The position numbers and the translations under genes are program-made. Shown one piece after another: positions 7,494 to 16,835 of a DNA stretch of 36,565 nt. The notes under the pieces were generated by a model. The model saw nothing but the letters and a program-made list of their open reading frames with translations, searched no databases and was not told the origin of the DNA. The DNA lies in the IMG/VR virus record IMGVR_UViG_3300038299_000100, positions 1-36,565 of that record; one strand, given 5' to 3'. Numbering within the stretch: position 1 is the stretch's first letter; the number at the start of each line of letters is the position of its first letter. The DNA is from a virus.

Positions 7494-8129
7494 TTACAAT
7501 TTTGACATGAAATTTTTGAAAAGATTGAGTTTAACTTCTTCAATCTGTTTTCTATTTGCCTCTTGCAATTGTTTTTCGTATTGAGATATCTCAAACTCTT
7601 TAATTGCACCGTTATTCCAAACCCACTCTTTGCCTTCCATAATACCGTTTACAAACGCATCTGGTGCGCTTGGGTCTGCAACAATATCGGCTGCAGTTGC
7701 TAGATAGAAATCGTCTTGTACGACATTTTTACCTTGTGACTGCTTCACACTACCCATACCCCTAGAAGAAACACCTAAAGATGCACCCTCTTTAATTAGG
7801 TTTGCCACTATAGCACCATACGGAGTCTCTGTCATGATCTTGGCTTTACCAACATAATTGTTTCCCTCTTTTTTGAGAGATTTGATCATATGTGAAACTC
7901 TTTCCAAATTTATTGAAGGACCGTCTGGGTGTCCTAACTCACCAAACGCCCTGTTCTTATCGATATAGTTCTCAGTATATCTTTGTACTTCTCTATCCAT
8001 GACTTCGGAAGGATATTCTCTACCATTTCTGTTTTGAATATTAGATTGCAAGAAAACGCCCTCAATATAAAGGTCTTTTCCTTTTTGTTCTACTAAAATG
8101 TCTTCTACTACTTCTGTAATTAGTTTCAT
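7494..8129 (-). CDS. 21: gp21 prohead maturation protease
   Basis: Serine protease (T4-type prohead protease, peptidase family U9/S80) that cleaves gp23 and the core proteins during head maturation. The catalytic histidine is in FGELGHP (H67) and the serine in LGVSSRGMG (S121 or S122), followed by the Asp-containing LATAADIVADPSAPDAFV. Length 211 aa matches T4 gp21 (212). The start overlaps the end of the basic prohead gene by 4 bases, so it is likely translationally coupled. The C-terminal ~40 residues are a helical tail (EKQLQEANRKQIEEVKLN). Confidence 0.96.
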   Translation of the reverse strand: MKLITEVVEDILVEQKGKDLYIEGVFLQSNIQNRNGREYPSEVMDREVQRYTENYIDKNRAFGELGHPDGPSINLERVSHMIKSLKKEGNNYVGKAKIMTETPYGAIVANLIKEGASLGVSSRGMGSVKQSQGKNVVQDDFYLATAADIVADPSAPDAFVNGIMEGKEWVWNNGAIKEFEISQYEKQLQEANRKQIEEVKLNLFKNFMSKL

Positions 8130-8395
8130 CCTAAGCCCGTCCTTTTTACCATAGATCTTTTCCTACGAATATTTGAGATGTTTACTTTACCTTTTCTTTT
8201 TCTAGCAGATTTGGTATTTCTGATACTCATCTTTTTTGCATCCGTAGGACTAATTCTAATTTCTTTTTTACCAACGACTTTGTAGCCATCTCTGTTAGTT
8301 TTGAATTTCACTTTTCGTTTGCCGCCACGGACAACAACTTTTCTCTTGACTGCTTCGTCAAGATCTTCTTCTAGAAATTCGTTAAAACTTAACAT
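8126..8395 (-). CDS. basic prohead-core-like protein (gp68 position)
   Basis: 89-residue, very basic protein. It starts MLSFNEFLEEDLDEAV, a short amphipathic acidic leader often seen on phage capsid-associated proteins, then a Lys/Arg-rich body (KRKVVVRGGKRKVKFK, SARKRKGKVNI). It sits between the gp67-like gene and gp21, where T4 has gene 68 encoding a prohead core protein (141 aa). The basic body might bind DNA or the acidic core. The gp68 assignment rests on position and charge, not alignment. Two bases separate it from the upstream gene and it overlaps gp21 by 4. Confidence 0.6.
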   Translation of the reverse strand: MLSFNEFLEEDLDEAVKRKVVVRGGKRKVKFKTNRDGYKVVGKKEIRISPTDAKKMSIRNTKSARKRKGKVNISNIRRKRSMVKRTGLG

Positions 8396-8397
8396 TT

Positions 8398-8661
8398 TTA
8401 GGCCTCTTCGTTTTCTGTTTCTTCTTCCTCCGAATCAGATTCAATTCCTTCTTCGGATTCAGCAGTTTCAATTTCATATTCTTCATCATCACCATGGAAC
8501 ATGTCATTAGCAAATTCCTTTTTGTAATCGTCAATTTCGATTCCAATTTTATCTCTTAGAATAGCATTGATATTATCTGCAACTGTGGCGCCATGGCCCA
8601 GAATTGAATCATCCACTATATCTAAATACTTATTATTTATATTTTCATTCTCTTCAGTCAT
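8398..8661 (-). CDS. acidic prohead core protein (gp67-like)
   Basis: 87-residue protein with a helical front (KYLDIVDDSILGHG, ADNINAILRDKIG, YKKEFANDMFHG) and an extremely acidic tail (ETAESEEGIESDSEEEETEN). Small size, acidic tail and location right after the portal gene match T4 gp67 (80 aa), a core protein needed for head shape. Two bases from gp20 upstream and from the basic gene downstream, so all belong to one head-assembly transcript. Confidence 0.7.
   Translation of the reverse strand: MTEENENINNKYLDIVDDSILGHGATVADNINAILRDKIGIEIDDYKKEFANDMFHGDDEEYEIETAESEEGIESDSEEEETENEEA
8634..8641 (-). promoter_or_regulatory. possible late promoter inside the gp67-like gene
   Basis: Exact TATAAATA on the minus strand lies within the first codons of the gp67-like gene (encoding NINNKY). 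It could serve the downstream basic protein and gp21, which have no other late box, but Asn/Lys codons in an AT-rich gene can create this motif by chance. Confidence 0.35.
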
Positions 8662-8663
8662 TT

Positions 8664-10166
8664 TTAAAAGTCCTCATCTTCTTCATTCTCAGTTTGGCCA
8701 AAGATTTCATCTTTCTGTTCTGCAACAATTTCTTTTCGCATGTCATTTATTTCTTCATCAGAGAACTTCAAAATATTTCTTTGTACCCATTGGTGTGAGT
8801 AATATTTACCCATATAGTCAGTCATTTCAGATAATAGAGCAACTCTGTCTCTAATCATCTCAGTATTTTTAATTTCAGAATAGTAAGAATCTTGCGTAAA
8901 ATCGAAAATAATTTCTTGTGAAATCGTTTTCCATTCTTCTGGAGTTATAATTCCTTTCAAAATCATTTGTTTTTTCAACAAATCCATAAACAATTCGGAG
9001 AATTGATTTCTAATTCTTACAATAAATCTATTAAATTTATATTCATCTCTATTTATCTCAGTTGCTCGGCCCAATGCCAAAGACTGTTCTGGTTCTAATC
9101 TAGAGATAGGAACGTTCAATGATTTATATAATTTCTTTTGAAAATATAGTACATCATCCATTTCACCTAAGTTCGATCCGCCAGGCAATGTTTCGATCTC
9201 TGTACCTCTACCACCCTCTCTTCTAGGGAACCAGAAGTCTTCTAACATTGACATATGGCGTCTATCATCTTTCACTTCGCCAGTTGCAGCATCATATGCA
9301 ACTTTATTTTTGTATCTATTCATGATGTCAGCAATATATTGTTCTGCTTTCATCTTCGGAAGGTTTCCGACATCAATATAGAAAACTCTTCTCTCTGGTG
9401 CTCTAGTCCATCTATAAATAACTACAGAGTCTTCAACCATTTGTAATTGATTTAGAGCTTTAATTGCTTTGTGTAAATGTCCAATTACATATTGTCTTTT
9501 TGCATCTTTAAGTCCAGAAGTGACATGTGCAATAGAATCTTGTGAAATAGGTATTCCAGTAGTTTTATCGCCATTGGAGAGTCCTTTTTCATTATATATG
9601 TAATATTCATTCACCTTTTTCACAAGTTTTCCTTGTGTTTTGGTGTCTTTTTCGATTTGTTTTACTTTTTTGATCTTTCTAGGATCAATTCTTCTTAATT
9701 CTTGGATACCATCTTTTACCTTATTAGGATTAATAATGATATGCCAGTATTGTCTTCCGTCAATGTACCAACTTCTAAAAATTTCATAGCCATTTCTGTT
9801 AAAATTTAACAGACGCAATACATTATCGAACTCTTCTTGCAATGCTTTTTTAACTGCAGAAGATTGATTTACATTTTTAAGTAGTAATTTTACGGGATTT
9901 TCATCAGCTTCATTGACAATTGCTTCCGAAACAATATCGTCTAACGCAATTTCAACTTCTGGGTGGATAGACATATCACGATATCTATCAATAAGTTCAT
10001 GGTCACTTTTTGCATTGTTTTCCAAATTGAATGATGTAGAATAAAAATTTGAAGAAACTGTCAAAGAGCCATCGTCATTCATACTCTCAGGGGGTACGAA
10101 TGACTTAAGCTCTTTGTTTTCTTCAGCCGTTTTTAGTAGGGTAAACCCAAATAATTTCACTTCCAT
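8664..10166 (-). CDS. 20: gp20 portal vertex protein
   Basis: Dodecameric portal through which DNA is packaged and the neck attached. Diagnostic stretches: YRDMSIHPEVEIALDDIVSE (about 62-81), WYIDGRQYWHIII, LRRIDPRKIKKVKQ, VVIYRWTRAPERRVFYIDVG, EDFWFPRREGGRGTEIETLP and YKSLNVPISRLEPEQ, which are highly conserved in T4-like portals. Length 500 aa (T4 gp20 is 524). The C-terminus is acidic. The 28-base gap after gp19 contains no late box, so it is probably read from the gp19 promoter. Confidence 0.98.
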   Translation of the reverse strand: MEVKLFGFTLLKTAEENKELKSFVPPESMNDDGSLTVSSNFYSTSFNLENNAKSDHELIDRYRDMSIHPEVEIALDDIVSEAIVNEADENPVKLLLKNVNQSSAVKKALQEEFDNVLRLLNFNRNGYEIFRSWYIDGRQYWHIIINPNKVKDGIQELRRIDPRKIKKVKQIEKDTKTQGKLVKKVNEYYIYNEKGLSNGDKTTGIPISQDSIAHVTSGLKDAKRQYVIGHLHKAIKALNQLQMVEDSVVIYRWTRAPERRVFYIDVGNLPKMKAEQYIADIMNRYKNKVAYDAATGEVKDDRRHMSMLEDFWFPRREGGRGTEIETLPGGSNLGEMDDVLYFQKKLYKSLNVPISRLEPEQSLALGRATEINRDEYKFNRFIVRIRNQFSELFMDLLKKQMILKGIITPEEWKTISQEIIFDFTQDSYYSEIKNTEMIRDRVALLSEMTDYMGKYYSHQWVQRNILKFSDEEINDMRKEIVAEQKDEIFGQTENEEDEDF

Positions 10167-10194
10167 ATTATAATTCCAATAACTTTTACGTTAA

Positions 10195-10731
10195 TTATGT
10201 AGTCACGACACCGGCATGCTGCCAGTAATCAAATGCGAATGTACAAGTAAATTCTTCGATAACATCGTTAGAATCCCATGCCAATTCGACAGTAGAAAGT
10301 TCTGTTGGGAACAATCCTACAAATTCATATTCAGCAATCTTTGCACCATCGCCGCTTTTACCATAATGGTCTACATATGCGTTTGCTTTATATTCACCAG
10401 TTGTGGCAGCACCACTGTTGTTTCTGTGTGAATTAATAGTATTCATCCATCTTTCGAGTGCATTTCTGACATCGAAATCTTCTGAATTTAATACTGTCAC
10501 TGTCCACGGTTCGAATGTTCTGTTTCCAGCAACTCTTACCTGTCTACCAAAATATGGTACATCCACCTGTGCAATGGTAGATGAAGGAATCTGTGCTGCT
10601 CTAATCATAAACGCACCAGATGATGCAATCTGCCCGACTGTATTCGGAAAGTTTAGTCTCACTTTGAAGAGGTTAGGACGTGCCCCACCATCTCCAAAGT
10701 TTGATTTGAATTGTTCTATGTTGAATGCCAT
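10195..10731 (-). CDS. 19: gp19 tail tube protein
   Basis: Main subunit of the inner tail tube, 178 aa (T4 gp19 is 163). Typical features: N-terminal MAFNIEQFKSNFGDGGARPN, then LFKVRLNFP, RAAQIPSSTIAQVDVPYFGR, FEPWTVTVLNSEDFDVRNAL, and the family ending LFPTELSTVELAWDS with FAFDYWQH. It follows gp18, as in T4, and has its own late promoter (10753-10760), fitting the need for many copies. Confidence 0.97.
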   Translation of the reverse strand: MAFNIEQFKSNFGDGGARPNLFKVRLNFPNTVGQIASSGAFMIRAAQIPSSTIAQVDVPYFGRQVRVAGNRTFEPWTVTVLNSEDFDVRNALERWMNTINSHRNNSGAATTGEYKANAYVDHYGKSGDGAKIAEYEFVGLFPTELSTVELAWDSNDVIEEFTCTFAFDYWQHAGVVTT

Positions 10732-10752
10732 TTATTATCTCCTATTTTTATC

Positions 10753-10760
10753 TATTTATA
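10753..10760 (-). promoter_or_regulatory. late promoter (TATAAATA) for gp19
   Basis: Exact TATAAATA on the minus strand in the 29-base gap between gp18 and gp19, 22 bases before the gp19 start codon. Confidence 0.85.
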
Positions 10761-13700
10761 TTAAACTGCACCAACAATTTCATTGAAATCAACACCAGTA
10801 CGAACTGCAACAAAGTTGAGTTGAATGAAGTTGATTGATCTTGCAGGCTGAATGAAGATATCTCCAACGAATTCATTTCTATCGATAACCTCACCAGTAT
10901 TATTTGTATCATCACATACAACCTTAAAGTCATATATTCCTCTTCTACCTTGTACATCTCTCAAGAATGGTTCAATCAAAGCTGTAAACTGCGATCTTGT
11001 AAACTCATCATTGAATTCGAATAAAGTAAACTTGGCTGAAGTTGCAATTGATTTTTCTAGAACGATAAACAATCTTCTTACATTAATTCTGCTGAATGCT
11101 GATGAATTGAGAGTTAGAGTTTTATCACCAAACAATACAGTTCCTTGGCCTGGGAAGCTTACAACTGGATTGATTGCTGCAGTGTATAATGCATCTCTAT
11201 CAGCTTTATTCTGAGATTGCATAGTTTTCACTACACCTCTATAAACTCCACGATTAAATCCTGCTGGAGAATACCAAGCATCTCTATCGTTTTCGCTTCT
11301 TACCATCAATCCTGCTGTATCTGCATTAAATGGTACATATCTGTACTTATCGTTATATTTATCGCTCATGTACTTATAGTTTGAATCTGCGAATGCATAT
11401 GTGCTCGATGTAACATTGCTGAAGAATGCGATTTGATTTGCACTTGAACCGGCATCTCTATCTGCTCTCACATCTACCTCTCTAGGAGAAATACATGCAA
11501 CAGCGTCTTTTCTTCCTTCCGCAAGATCAACGATATGAGAAACAATACCGTGTGCTGAGTCATCACTTTCAGCAACATCTGCTGCTTCGCCCTGTAGAAT
11601 GAAACCCACATCTACATTTTCTGCATCTGCAAAATGATCAAATCCTGCTTGGAATTGTGCAACAGTAGGTGTGATACCTTCTTGTCCATTACCCATTGGT
11701 CTTCTAACAAATAGTTCTGTTCCATCACTATTTCCAGATTCCGACAATTTGGCAAAAGTTCTTGTGGATACCAATCCACCCCAATCGCCACCAGCAATCG
11801 GATGATTCATTATATGGACATATTTAGAGTTTGTATTGATGTAATCTACATAATATACACGAGCTCCATTTTCAGTTTTACCATCTGAAGCTTTTGACAT
11901 ATTTGTTAATACTTCAATATTTTGTGCTGAACCATCAGGATATACTTTTTGTACAACCATAGCAACACCTTGTGATAATTTTTTATTATCAGGTGTTCCA
12001 GCGCGATATGTTACACTGTTATCGATTGTGCCATCGCCTGCTCTCGGCGCACCAGCTAGTGCTGATGCAACTGCCGGATGTGCAGTTTTAAGACTATCAA
12101 ATGATGTCTCATCCACTAAATAGATAACTAAGTCATTCGCCCAAGCGCCTGGATTTCTTGCAACAAATTCATGTCCATTTGCAGCAGCAGCTCCAAATCC
12201 AACATTGTCTTCGAAATGCGTGTCATTGGGTACATACATATTGTTTGCAAAAGTAAATGAGTTTGCATTTGCATTTCTGATAGTTGCAGTAACAACAGCA
12301 CCGTCTGCTGGAATGGATGCAGTAGCAAATTCTACTCTCGAACCACTTCCAACAAGGGTATAGTGAGTTCCACTTGAAAGTGTAGTTCCGCCTGCATCTA
12401 CGAGTTCTAATGTCTGTCCACCAGAAACATTTACTGCTGGATTTAATGTGAAGGATCTTCTAGCAGGAACAGTAACTGTTACTGTTTCACCAGTGAGCGG
12501 TAGATTTGATGTAAATGTGATTACATTGCTATTCGCAGCGACTGTAAAATCAGACGCTGAATAAGCACCATCAGCTGAAGAAACTGCAGTTACTAATGAG
12601 TTTGTCACTGCATATGTGCCTGGAGCTTCAGATACTAAGAATGCTGCCTGTTGAGCAATACTAATTACAACTTCATCATTGTCGTTTGCAAACAAACTAA
12701 TTGCACTATCTGCTGGCGCAGTAGCTGCTTCATGTACCGCAACTGTTGAGAGCGTTGGCATATAGAATACTTTATATAGTTTGTGATCAGTTTCTGAACC
12801 AGCAGACATTGTAATATCTGTTCCGCCAGTATTTGTTGAATATGTATATGTGTCGCTAAGAACAACATCTGCACCAGAAACACTTTTTACATAGTATGTT
12901 GTCGAATTAGTAAGTCCAGTTGCCTCTGGTGTTCCAGAGTCTTTGTATACTACAACATCACCCTGTGCTAGTCCATGACTTGCATTAGTTAATGTGATTG
13001 TGTTTCCAGCAATAGCTGATGCGTCGAACTGACTTCCATATTTTTCGAAGTAATGTCCATGTGATGCTCCAGTTCCACCTGCTCCAGAATCTGCAGCGTT
13101 TGCATCTGTTTGTCTAGTGTATAGTGGAGAAAAGAAACCGCCAGTTGTGAATTGTGTTCCAGTAGTTGACCACGCCTTGTTTGCATCTGAATGTATATAC
13201 CATGGGCCGGAATTTGAAGTATTACCGATCTCATCAGCTAATGAAATCTTAGTTGTTCCGCCGTTTGCACTACCAGATTCGCCAAGTGACCAACGAGATG
13301 CTGGTAATATACCACCAGTTTCTCCTGTACCTCTGATTGAAACTGTGATATCTGACGCAGCGAGATCTCTTAGATTTGTATCAGTTCCTGCTGCAGCTCC
13401 ATTTGTTGTTACTAGTGTAGAACCATCGGTTGCTAATCTTGGAAGTAGGTATTGTGAGTTAACACCTTGAAATAGGTCAAATGCTGACATAGTTCCAGAA
13501 ACTGCAGTAGTTATTGTTTGTGCAGATGAACCATAGAATGCTGTAGAAGATTCTGCAGTTCCTGTTAATGTTTGTGTTCCTGCTACAGCGGCTGAAACTG
13601 TTACTTTACCAGATACCGCATTTAATGTTTTATTAGCGTCACTGACTGCTGTATTATTTGCAACTCTTACAACTTTTATTGAGGCTGAGTATGCTAAGAA

Positions 13701-13913
13701 ATTGGCTGCAGTGAACCAAGATTTGTAGTTTGTATCATTTGGCTCGCCAAAAATTGATTTCAACTGCTCTTCGCTGGAGACTTCTACGATTTCCCCGATA
13801 GGGCCTTTAGAAAATCTCCCAACCATAGCACCGATATTAGTGACTAAGGCTGGAACGCTTGTTGATGCATCAATTTCAGAAACGTTAACGCCAGGACTTA
13901 CTTGGAATGCCAT
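10761..13913 (-). CDS. 18: gp18 contractile tail sheath protein with large insertion
   Basis: Contractile sheath subunit. The N-terminus (MAFQVSPGVNVSEIDASTSV, TNIGAMVGRFSKGPIGE, EEQLKSIFGEPND) and the C-terminal ~470 residues (HEFVARNPGAWANDLVIYLV, AVACISPREVDVRAD, ND-RDAWYSPAGFNRGVYRG, SFPGQGTVLFGDKTL, INVRRLFIVLEKSIA) are classic sheath sequence. At 1050 aa it is far longer than T4 gp18 (659). The extra material, roughly residues 105-560, is Ala/Thr/Ser/Gly-rich and beta-predicted, with Ig-like-looking segments such as ITLTNASHGLAQGDVVVYKD. It probably forms domains on the outer surface of the sheath. The reading frame is intact throughout. Late promoter at 13957-13964. Confidence 0.96.
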   Translation of the reverse strand: MAFQVSPGVNVSEIDASTSVPALVTNIGAMVGRFSKGPIGEIVEVSSEEQLKSIFGEPNDTNYKSWFTAANFLAYSASIKVVRVANNTAVSDANKTLNAVSGKVTVSAAVAGTQTLTGTAESSTAFYGSSAQTITTAVSGTMSAFDLFQGVNSQYLLPRLATDGSTLVTTNGAAAGTDTNLRDLAASDITVSIRGTGETGGILPASRWSLGESGSANGGTTKISLADEIGNTSNSGPWYIHSDANKAWSTTGTQFTTGGFFSPLYTRQTDANAADSGAGGTGASHGHYFEKYGSQFDASAIAGNTITLTNASHGLAQGDVVVYKDSGTPEATGLTNSTTYYVKSVSGADVVLSDTYTYSTNTGGTDITMSAGSETDHKLYKVFYMPTLSTVAVHEAATAPADSAISLFANDNDEVVISIAQQAAFLVSEAPGTYAVTNSLVTAVSSADGAYSASDFTVAANSNVITFTSNLPLTGETVTVTVPARRSFTLNPAVNVSGGQTLELVDAGGTTLSSGTHYTLVGSGSRVEFATASIPADGAVVTATIRNANANSFTFANNMYVPNDTHFEDNVGFGAAAANGHEFVARNPGAWANDLVIYLVDETSFDSLKTAHPAVASALAGAPRAGDGTIDNSVTYRAGTPDNKKLSQGVAMVVQKVYPDGSAQNIEVLTNMSKASDGKTENGARVYYVDYINTNSKYVHIMNHPIAGGDWGGLVSTRTFAKLSESGNSDGTELFVRRPMGNGQEGITPTVAQFQAGFDHFADAENVDVGFILQGEAADVAESDDSAHGIVSHIVDLAEGRKDAVACISPREVDVRADRDAGSSANQIAFFSNVTSSTYAFADSNYKYMSDKYNDKYRYVPFNADTAGLMVRSENDRDAWYSPAGFNRGVYRGVVKTMQSQNKADRDALYTAAINPVVSFPGQGTVLFGDKTLTLNSSAFSRINVRRLFIVLEKSIATSAKFTLFEFNDEFTRSQFTALIEPFLRDVQGRRGIYDFKVVCDDTNNTGEVIDRNEFVGDIFIQPARSINFIQLNFVAVRTGVDFNEIVGAV

Positions 13914-13956
13914 TTTTTTATCTCCTTCGATTTAATTTATAAAGTTATTTTCTATT

Positions 13957-13964
13957 TATTTATA
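13957..13964 (-). promoter_or_regulatory. late promoter (TATAAATA) for gp18
   Basis: Exact TATAAATA on the minus strand in the 81-base gap between gp17 and gp18, 44 bases before the gp18 start. Confidence 0.85.
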
Positions 13965-13994
13965 AAAATTCTAAACTCACCATAAATACCTAAT

Positions 13995-15623
13995 TCATGA
14001 CATACTCATACCATCAGCAGTCCACACATCTCCAGCATCGTCAACAAAAACTTCTGTATCATTCGATGATGTAATAAACCCAAACGGTAACATATTTTCT
14101 TCTAAATGTTTTAATCTTTCTTCATATATTTCTTTTCTGGTATCTACATCACAAAGTTCTTTGAAAAAGTTGTCAGTTGTCATCCATGAAAATAAAATAA
14201 GCGTATCAACTAAATCATCAAATTTACCAGCCTCTGCCTCATATTTATGACCTTTAGAAATAAAAGATGTTAATTCATTTATAGTTTCAAAATCTTTAAT
14301 AATTAATTTGTCTTCTTCGATAAGACTTTTCATATTCATACAACCAATTTTTTTGGTTGATTTTGTTGTCCTAATTCCCATTGTTGTGGATTTTCCTGAA
14401 AATCCTGAAGAAATACTTTGTCCTTTTCTAGTGTCACTGCTGATACTTATGATATTTTCATATTCCATTTCATGATATAAGATATCACTAATCTGTTGGC
14501 CAACATCATTAATTTCTACTAGAACGAATGCTTCGTTATAGGTTTGTGCCATTCTTCTTATAATTGTAGGATATACCATTGGGGGAATGTTATTTGATCT
14601 ATATGTAACAACTTGTGTATATGGAACTTGCGTGGCATCAAAAATGGAAAAAGCAGAATAGTCTCCACCTCTACCTCTTGCAACATCTACTGTCAGGAAA
14701 TATACACCATCTTTCTTGGGAAATCCATAAATTTTTAAATTCCCGTCCTCTGCAACTTTTCTTGGATTTTTATATGGCATATTTTTGAGTTTAGTTACAT
14801 TAATTAGAGTGTTTGTACTTCCCAAAAATTCTGTATCAAATTCTTGTCGAAACTGTTCAGCGCTAGTATTCTTGATTGTTGTCTGTTTCCATTTTTCGTC
14901 ACGGCCAGGAACTTCGCTCCAGTGTACTGAAATAGGATTGTATGTATTTCTACCTTCTTCTGCGTCGACCCATAGCTTATAAAAGTGGTTCATACCCTGT
15001 GGAGTAGAAACAATAATAACTTTTGTAGATTGTCCAGATGAAATTGTAGGATATACTGAGTTAAAGAATTCTTCTGCCATTTCATTAGGAACAAATGCGA
15101 ATTCGTCTAAGAACAAAATATTAAATGAACCACCACGAATTGCACTAGAAGATGTTGCGGCCGCCATAACCTTAGCGCCATTCTCTAATTCAATATTACC
15201 TTTGTTCCACGTAACAACGCCCTGCTGTAGCCACTTAGGTAGGTGCTCGTATGCCATCTGCAATCTACTCAGTAGTTCTCTAGCAGTTGCGAGTTTGTTT
15301 GCAAGCAATGCAACAGATACATCTTTGTTAAACAAGATATAATGTAAAAAGAATGCAATACATGTAATAGATTTGCCAGACTGTCTACCAATTTTACAGA
15401 TGGTAAATCGATTGTCGGTAAAAGACTCGATCATATTTTCTTGAAATGGATATAATTCAAAATTTACAAGTCCTAAATCAACATTAACGATCTTAACATA
15501 TTTTTTAACAAAGTATACAGGGTCTTCCATGCACTTTACATATTCTTGTGCCTGCTCCTCAGTCCAGTCTATCTGTACCCCTGCAGCTTTTAGATTTGGG
15601 TTATTCAGATAAATGTCACTCAT
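13995..15623 (-). CDS. 17: gp17 terminase large subunit
   Basis: DNA packaging motor ATPase and headful nuclease, 542 aa (T4 gp17 is 610). ATPase: Walker A GRQSGKS (79-85), Walker B ILFLDEF with D173/E174, and a coupling motif VSTPQG (about 206-210). RNase H-like nuclease: VDVARGRGGDYSAF (D313), VLVEINDVG (E370), and GKFDDLVDTLILFSW (acidic cluster near 469-473), corresponding to the T4 D401/E458/D542 triad. The start overlaps the gp16 end by 8 bases, so the terminase subunits are probably co-translated. The C-terminal ~60 residues carry acidic stretches that could contact the portal. Confidence 0.98.
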   Translation of the reverse strand: MSDIYLNNPNLKAAGVQIDWTEEQAQEYVKCMEDPVYFVKKYVKIVNVDLGLVNFELYPFQENMIESFTDNRFTICKIGRQSGKSITCIAFFLHYILFNKDVSVALLANKLATARELLSRLQMAYEHLPKWLQQGVVTWNKGNIELENGAKVMAAATSSSAIRGGSFNILFLDEFAFVPNEMAEEFFNSVYPTISSGQSTKVIIVSTPQGMNHFYKLWVDAEEGRNTYNPISVHWSEVPGRDEKWKQTTIKNTSAEQFRQEFDTEFLGSTNTLINVTKLKNMPYKNPRKVAEDGNLKIYGFPKKDGVYFLTVDVARGRGGDYSAFSIFDATQVPYTQVVTYRSNNIPPMVYPTIIRRMAQTYNEAFVLVEINDVGQQISDILYHEMEYENIISISSDTRKGQSISSGFSGKSTTMGIRTTKSTKKIGCMNMKSLIEEDKLIIKDFETINELTSFISKGHKYEAEAGKFDDLVDTLILFSWMTTDNFFKELCDVDTRKEIYEERLKHLEENMLPFGFITSSNDTEVFVDDAGDVWTADGMSMS

Positions 15624-16071
15624 CAGATTTTTCTCTATTCTTTCCTTTGAGTTGTTCTAGTAAATCATTGGTACTACCAACTAAGATGGCATTATTCACA
15701 ACCTTCTGGGGCTTTCCGCCATCTTTAGAGTTTTCAATCTTATTCATAGTCACTTGTAGTTCTATTAAATCCTTAGTTAAATCTGCTGTAGTTTTTAATA
15801 GTTGTCCTGTAACTTCATAAGCTCTAGGATGTTCACTTTCCTTGGCCAATAACAAAAGATTTTGAAGTGCTTCTTGTCCTTGGTTTACTAACTCTTTCAA
15901 AGTTTCTCTATGTTCAGTATAATCATCTACTAAATCTTGTTTTCTAATTTCCGAATGCTTTACTTCTTCTATATTAGTTTTTTGTTTTTGTATAATTTCT
16001 TTAGAGGTTTCTTCTATTTTATTTTCTATTTTCAAAAAATCACTCAATTTATCATTTAAACGCTCTTTCAT
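15616..16071 (-). CDS. 16: gp16 terminase small subunit
   Basis: 151-residue, mostly helical protein with long coiled-coil-like segments (FLKIENKIEETSKEIIQK, AYEVTGQLLKTTADLTKDLI, LQVTMNKIENSKDGGKP). The small terminase of T4-like phages regulates packaging as a ring on DNA and stimulates the gp17 ATPase; T4 gp16 is 164 aa. It lies immediately before gp17 and overlaps it by 8 bases, and shares one base with the end of gp15. The size, the conserved-looking KIENSKDGGKPQK turn and the position make the call strong. Confidence 0.9.
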   Translation of the reverse strand: MKERLNDKLSDFLKIENKIEETSKEIIQKQKTNIEEVKHSEIRKQDLVDDYTEHRETLKELVNQGQEALQNLLLLAKESEHPRAYEVTGQLLKTTADLTKDLIELQVTMNKIENSKDGGKPQKVVNNAILVGSTNDLLEQLKGKNREKSDE

Positions 16072-16835
16072 TATTCATCTCCAAAATTTTCATCAAAAGT
16101 GTTGATGAAACTAAAATTGTCTGTTGCTAATGCATCAGAAGGATTTGTAGTAATTGTATTTTTTGTGAATTGCTGTGTTTCAACTTCTAAGTCTTTGACA
16201 TTGGTTACAGCGGTTCTGATTAACTTCTGTTCTCGTGGCAGTCCATATAAATGTCCAGCCATATTAAATTGTAAAGTCCAAATTAATGCTCTTCTAGAGG
16301 TATAGTCTCCCTCATAATCATCTGAATAGTCAACCGACTCCAATGATAATGCGGTATCTCTAACCACTCCTAATTCATTTGCCTCTTTGATTGGTATCAT
16401 AAAGGTTGGGGTGAAATATGGTAAAATTTGTTCTATAATCTGCATCGAATCGTCTGCGTTTTTAGTCATAATAGACAAACTAAATCCAATATCATATGGC
16501 ACAGGATTGTATACTACATTCTTTTTATCCGTGTCTGTTGTATTTTGTTTATGCATTTTCTGAGTTTTGGGAAGCTTTCGATCTGCAGCATAATTAAACC
16601 CAGAAATTTCAAAACTCATTCTAGGTAAAACAATAGCAGGCTCGCCTGCCGTTGTAACTTTGTTAATTCTTGATAGATATTTTTCTGTAGGGCCATAAGC
16701 AACCGGCACTCTAATTACAGACAAAACATTATCGTTTGCATCTGTCTTTTTGATATCTATGTCATTAAACATAGAACCAAATGCAATTACATAATTTCTG
16801 ATTGTGTTTCTGTAAAAATATGCATTTCCTAACAT
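16071..16835 (-). CDS. 15: gp15 tail sheath stabilizer / tail completion protein
   Basis: Caps the top of the tail and joins it to the neck. The translation begins MLGNAYFYRNTIRNYVIAFG, a well conserved gp15 start, followed by FNDIDIKKTDANDNVLSVIRVP, PVPYDIGFSLSIMTKNADDS and IEQILPYFTPTFMIPI. Length 254 aa (T4 gp15 is 272). I chose the ATG at 16835-16833, which overlaps the gp14 stop as TGATG. An upstream in-frame TTG at 16838 would add only one residue. It forms a tight gp13-14-15-16-17 series with one late promoter at 18256-18263. Confidence 0.95.
   Translation of the reverse strand: MLGNAYFYRNTIRNYVIAFGSMFNDIDIKKTDANDNVLSVIRVPVAYGPTEKYLSRINKVTTAGEPAIVLPRMSFEISGFNYAADRKLPKTQKMHKQNTTDTDKKNVVYNPVPYDIGFSLSIMTKNADDSMQIIEQILPYFTPTFMIPIKEANELGVVRDTALSLESVDYSDDYEGDYTSRRALIWTLQFNMAGHLYGLPREQKLIRTAVTNVKDLEVETQQFTKNTITTNPSDALATDNFSFINTFDENFGDE

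Noticed and set aside
10403-10786. Plus-strand open frame across gp19
   Set aside because: It lies antisense to the tail tube gene and covers its late promoter; no coding features.
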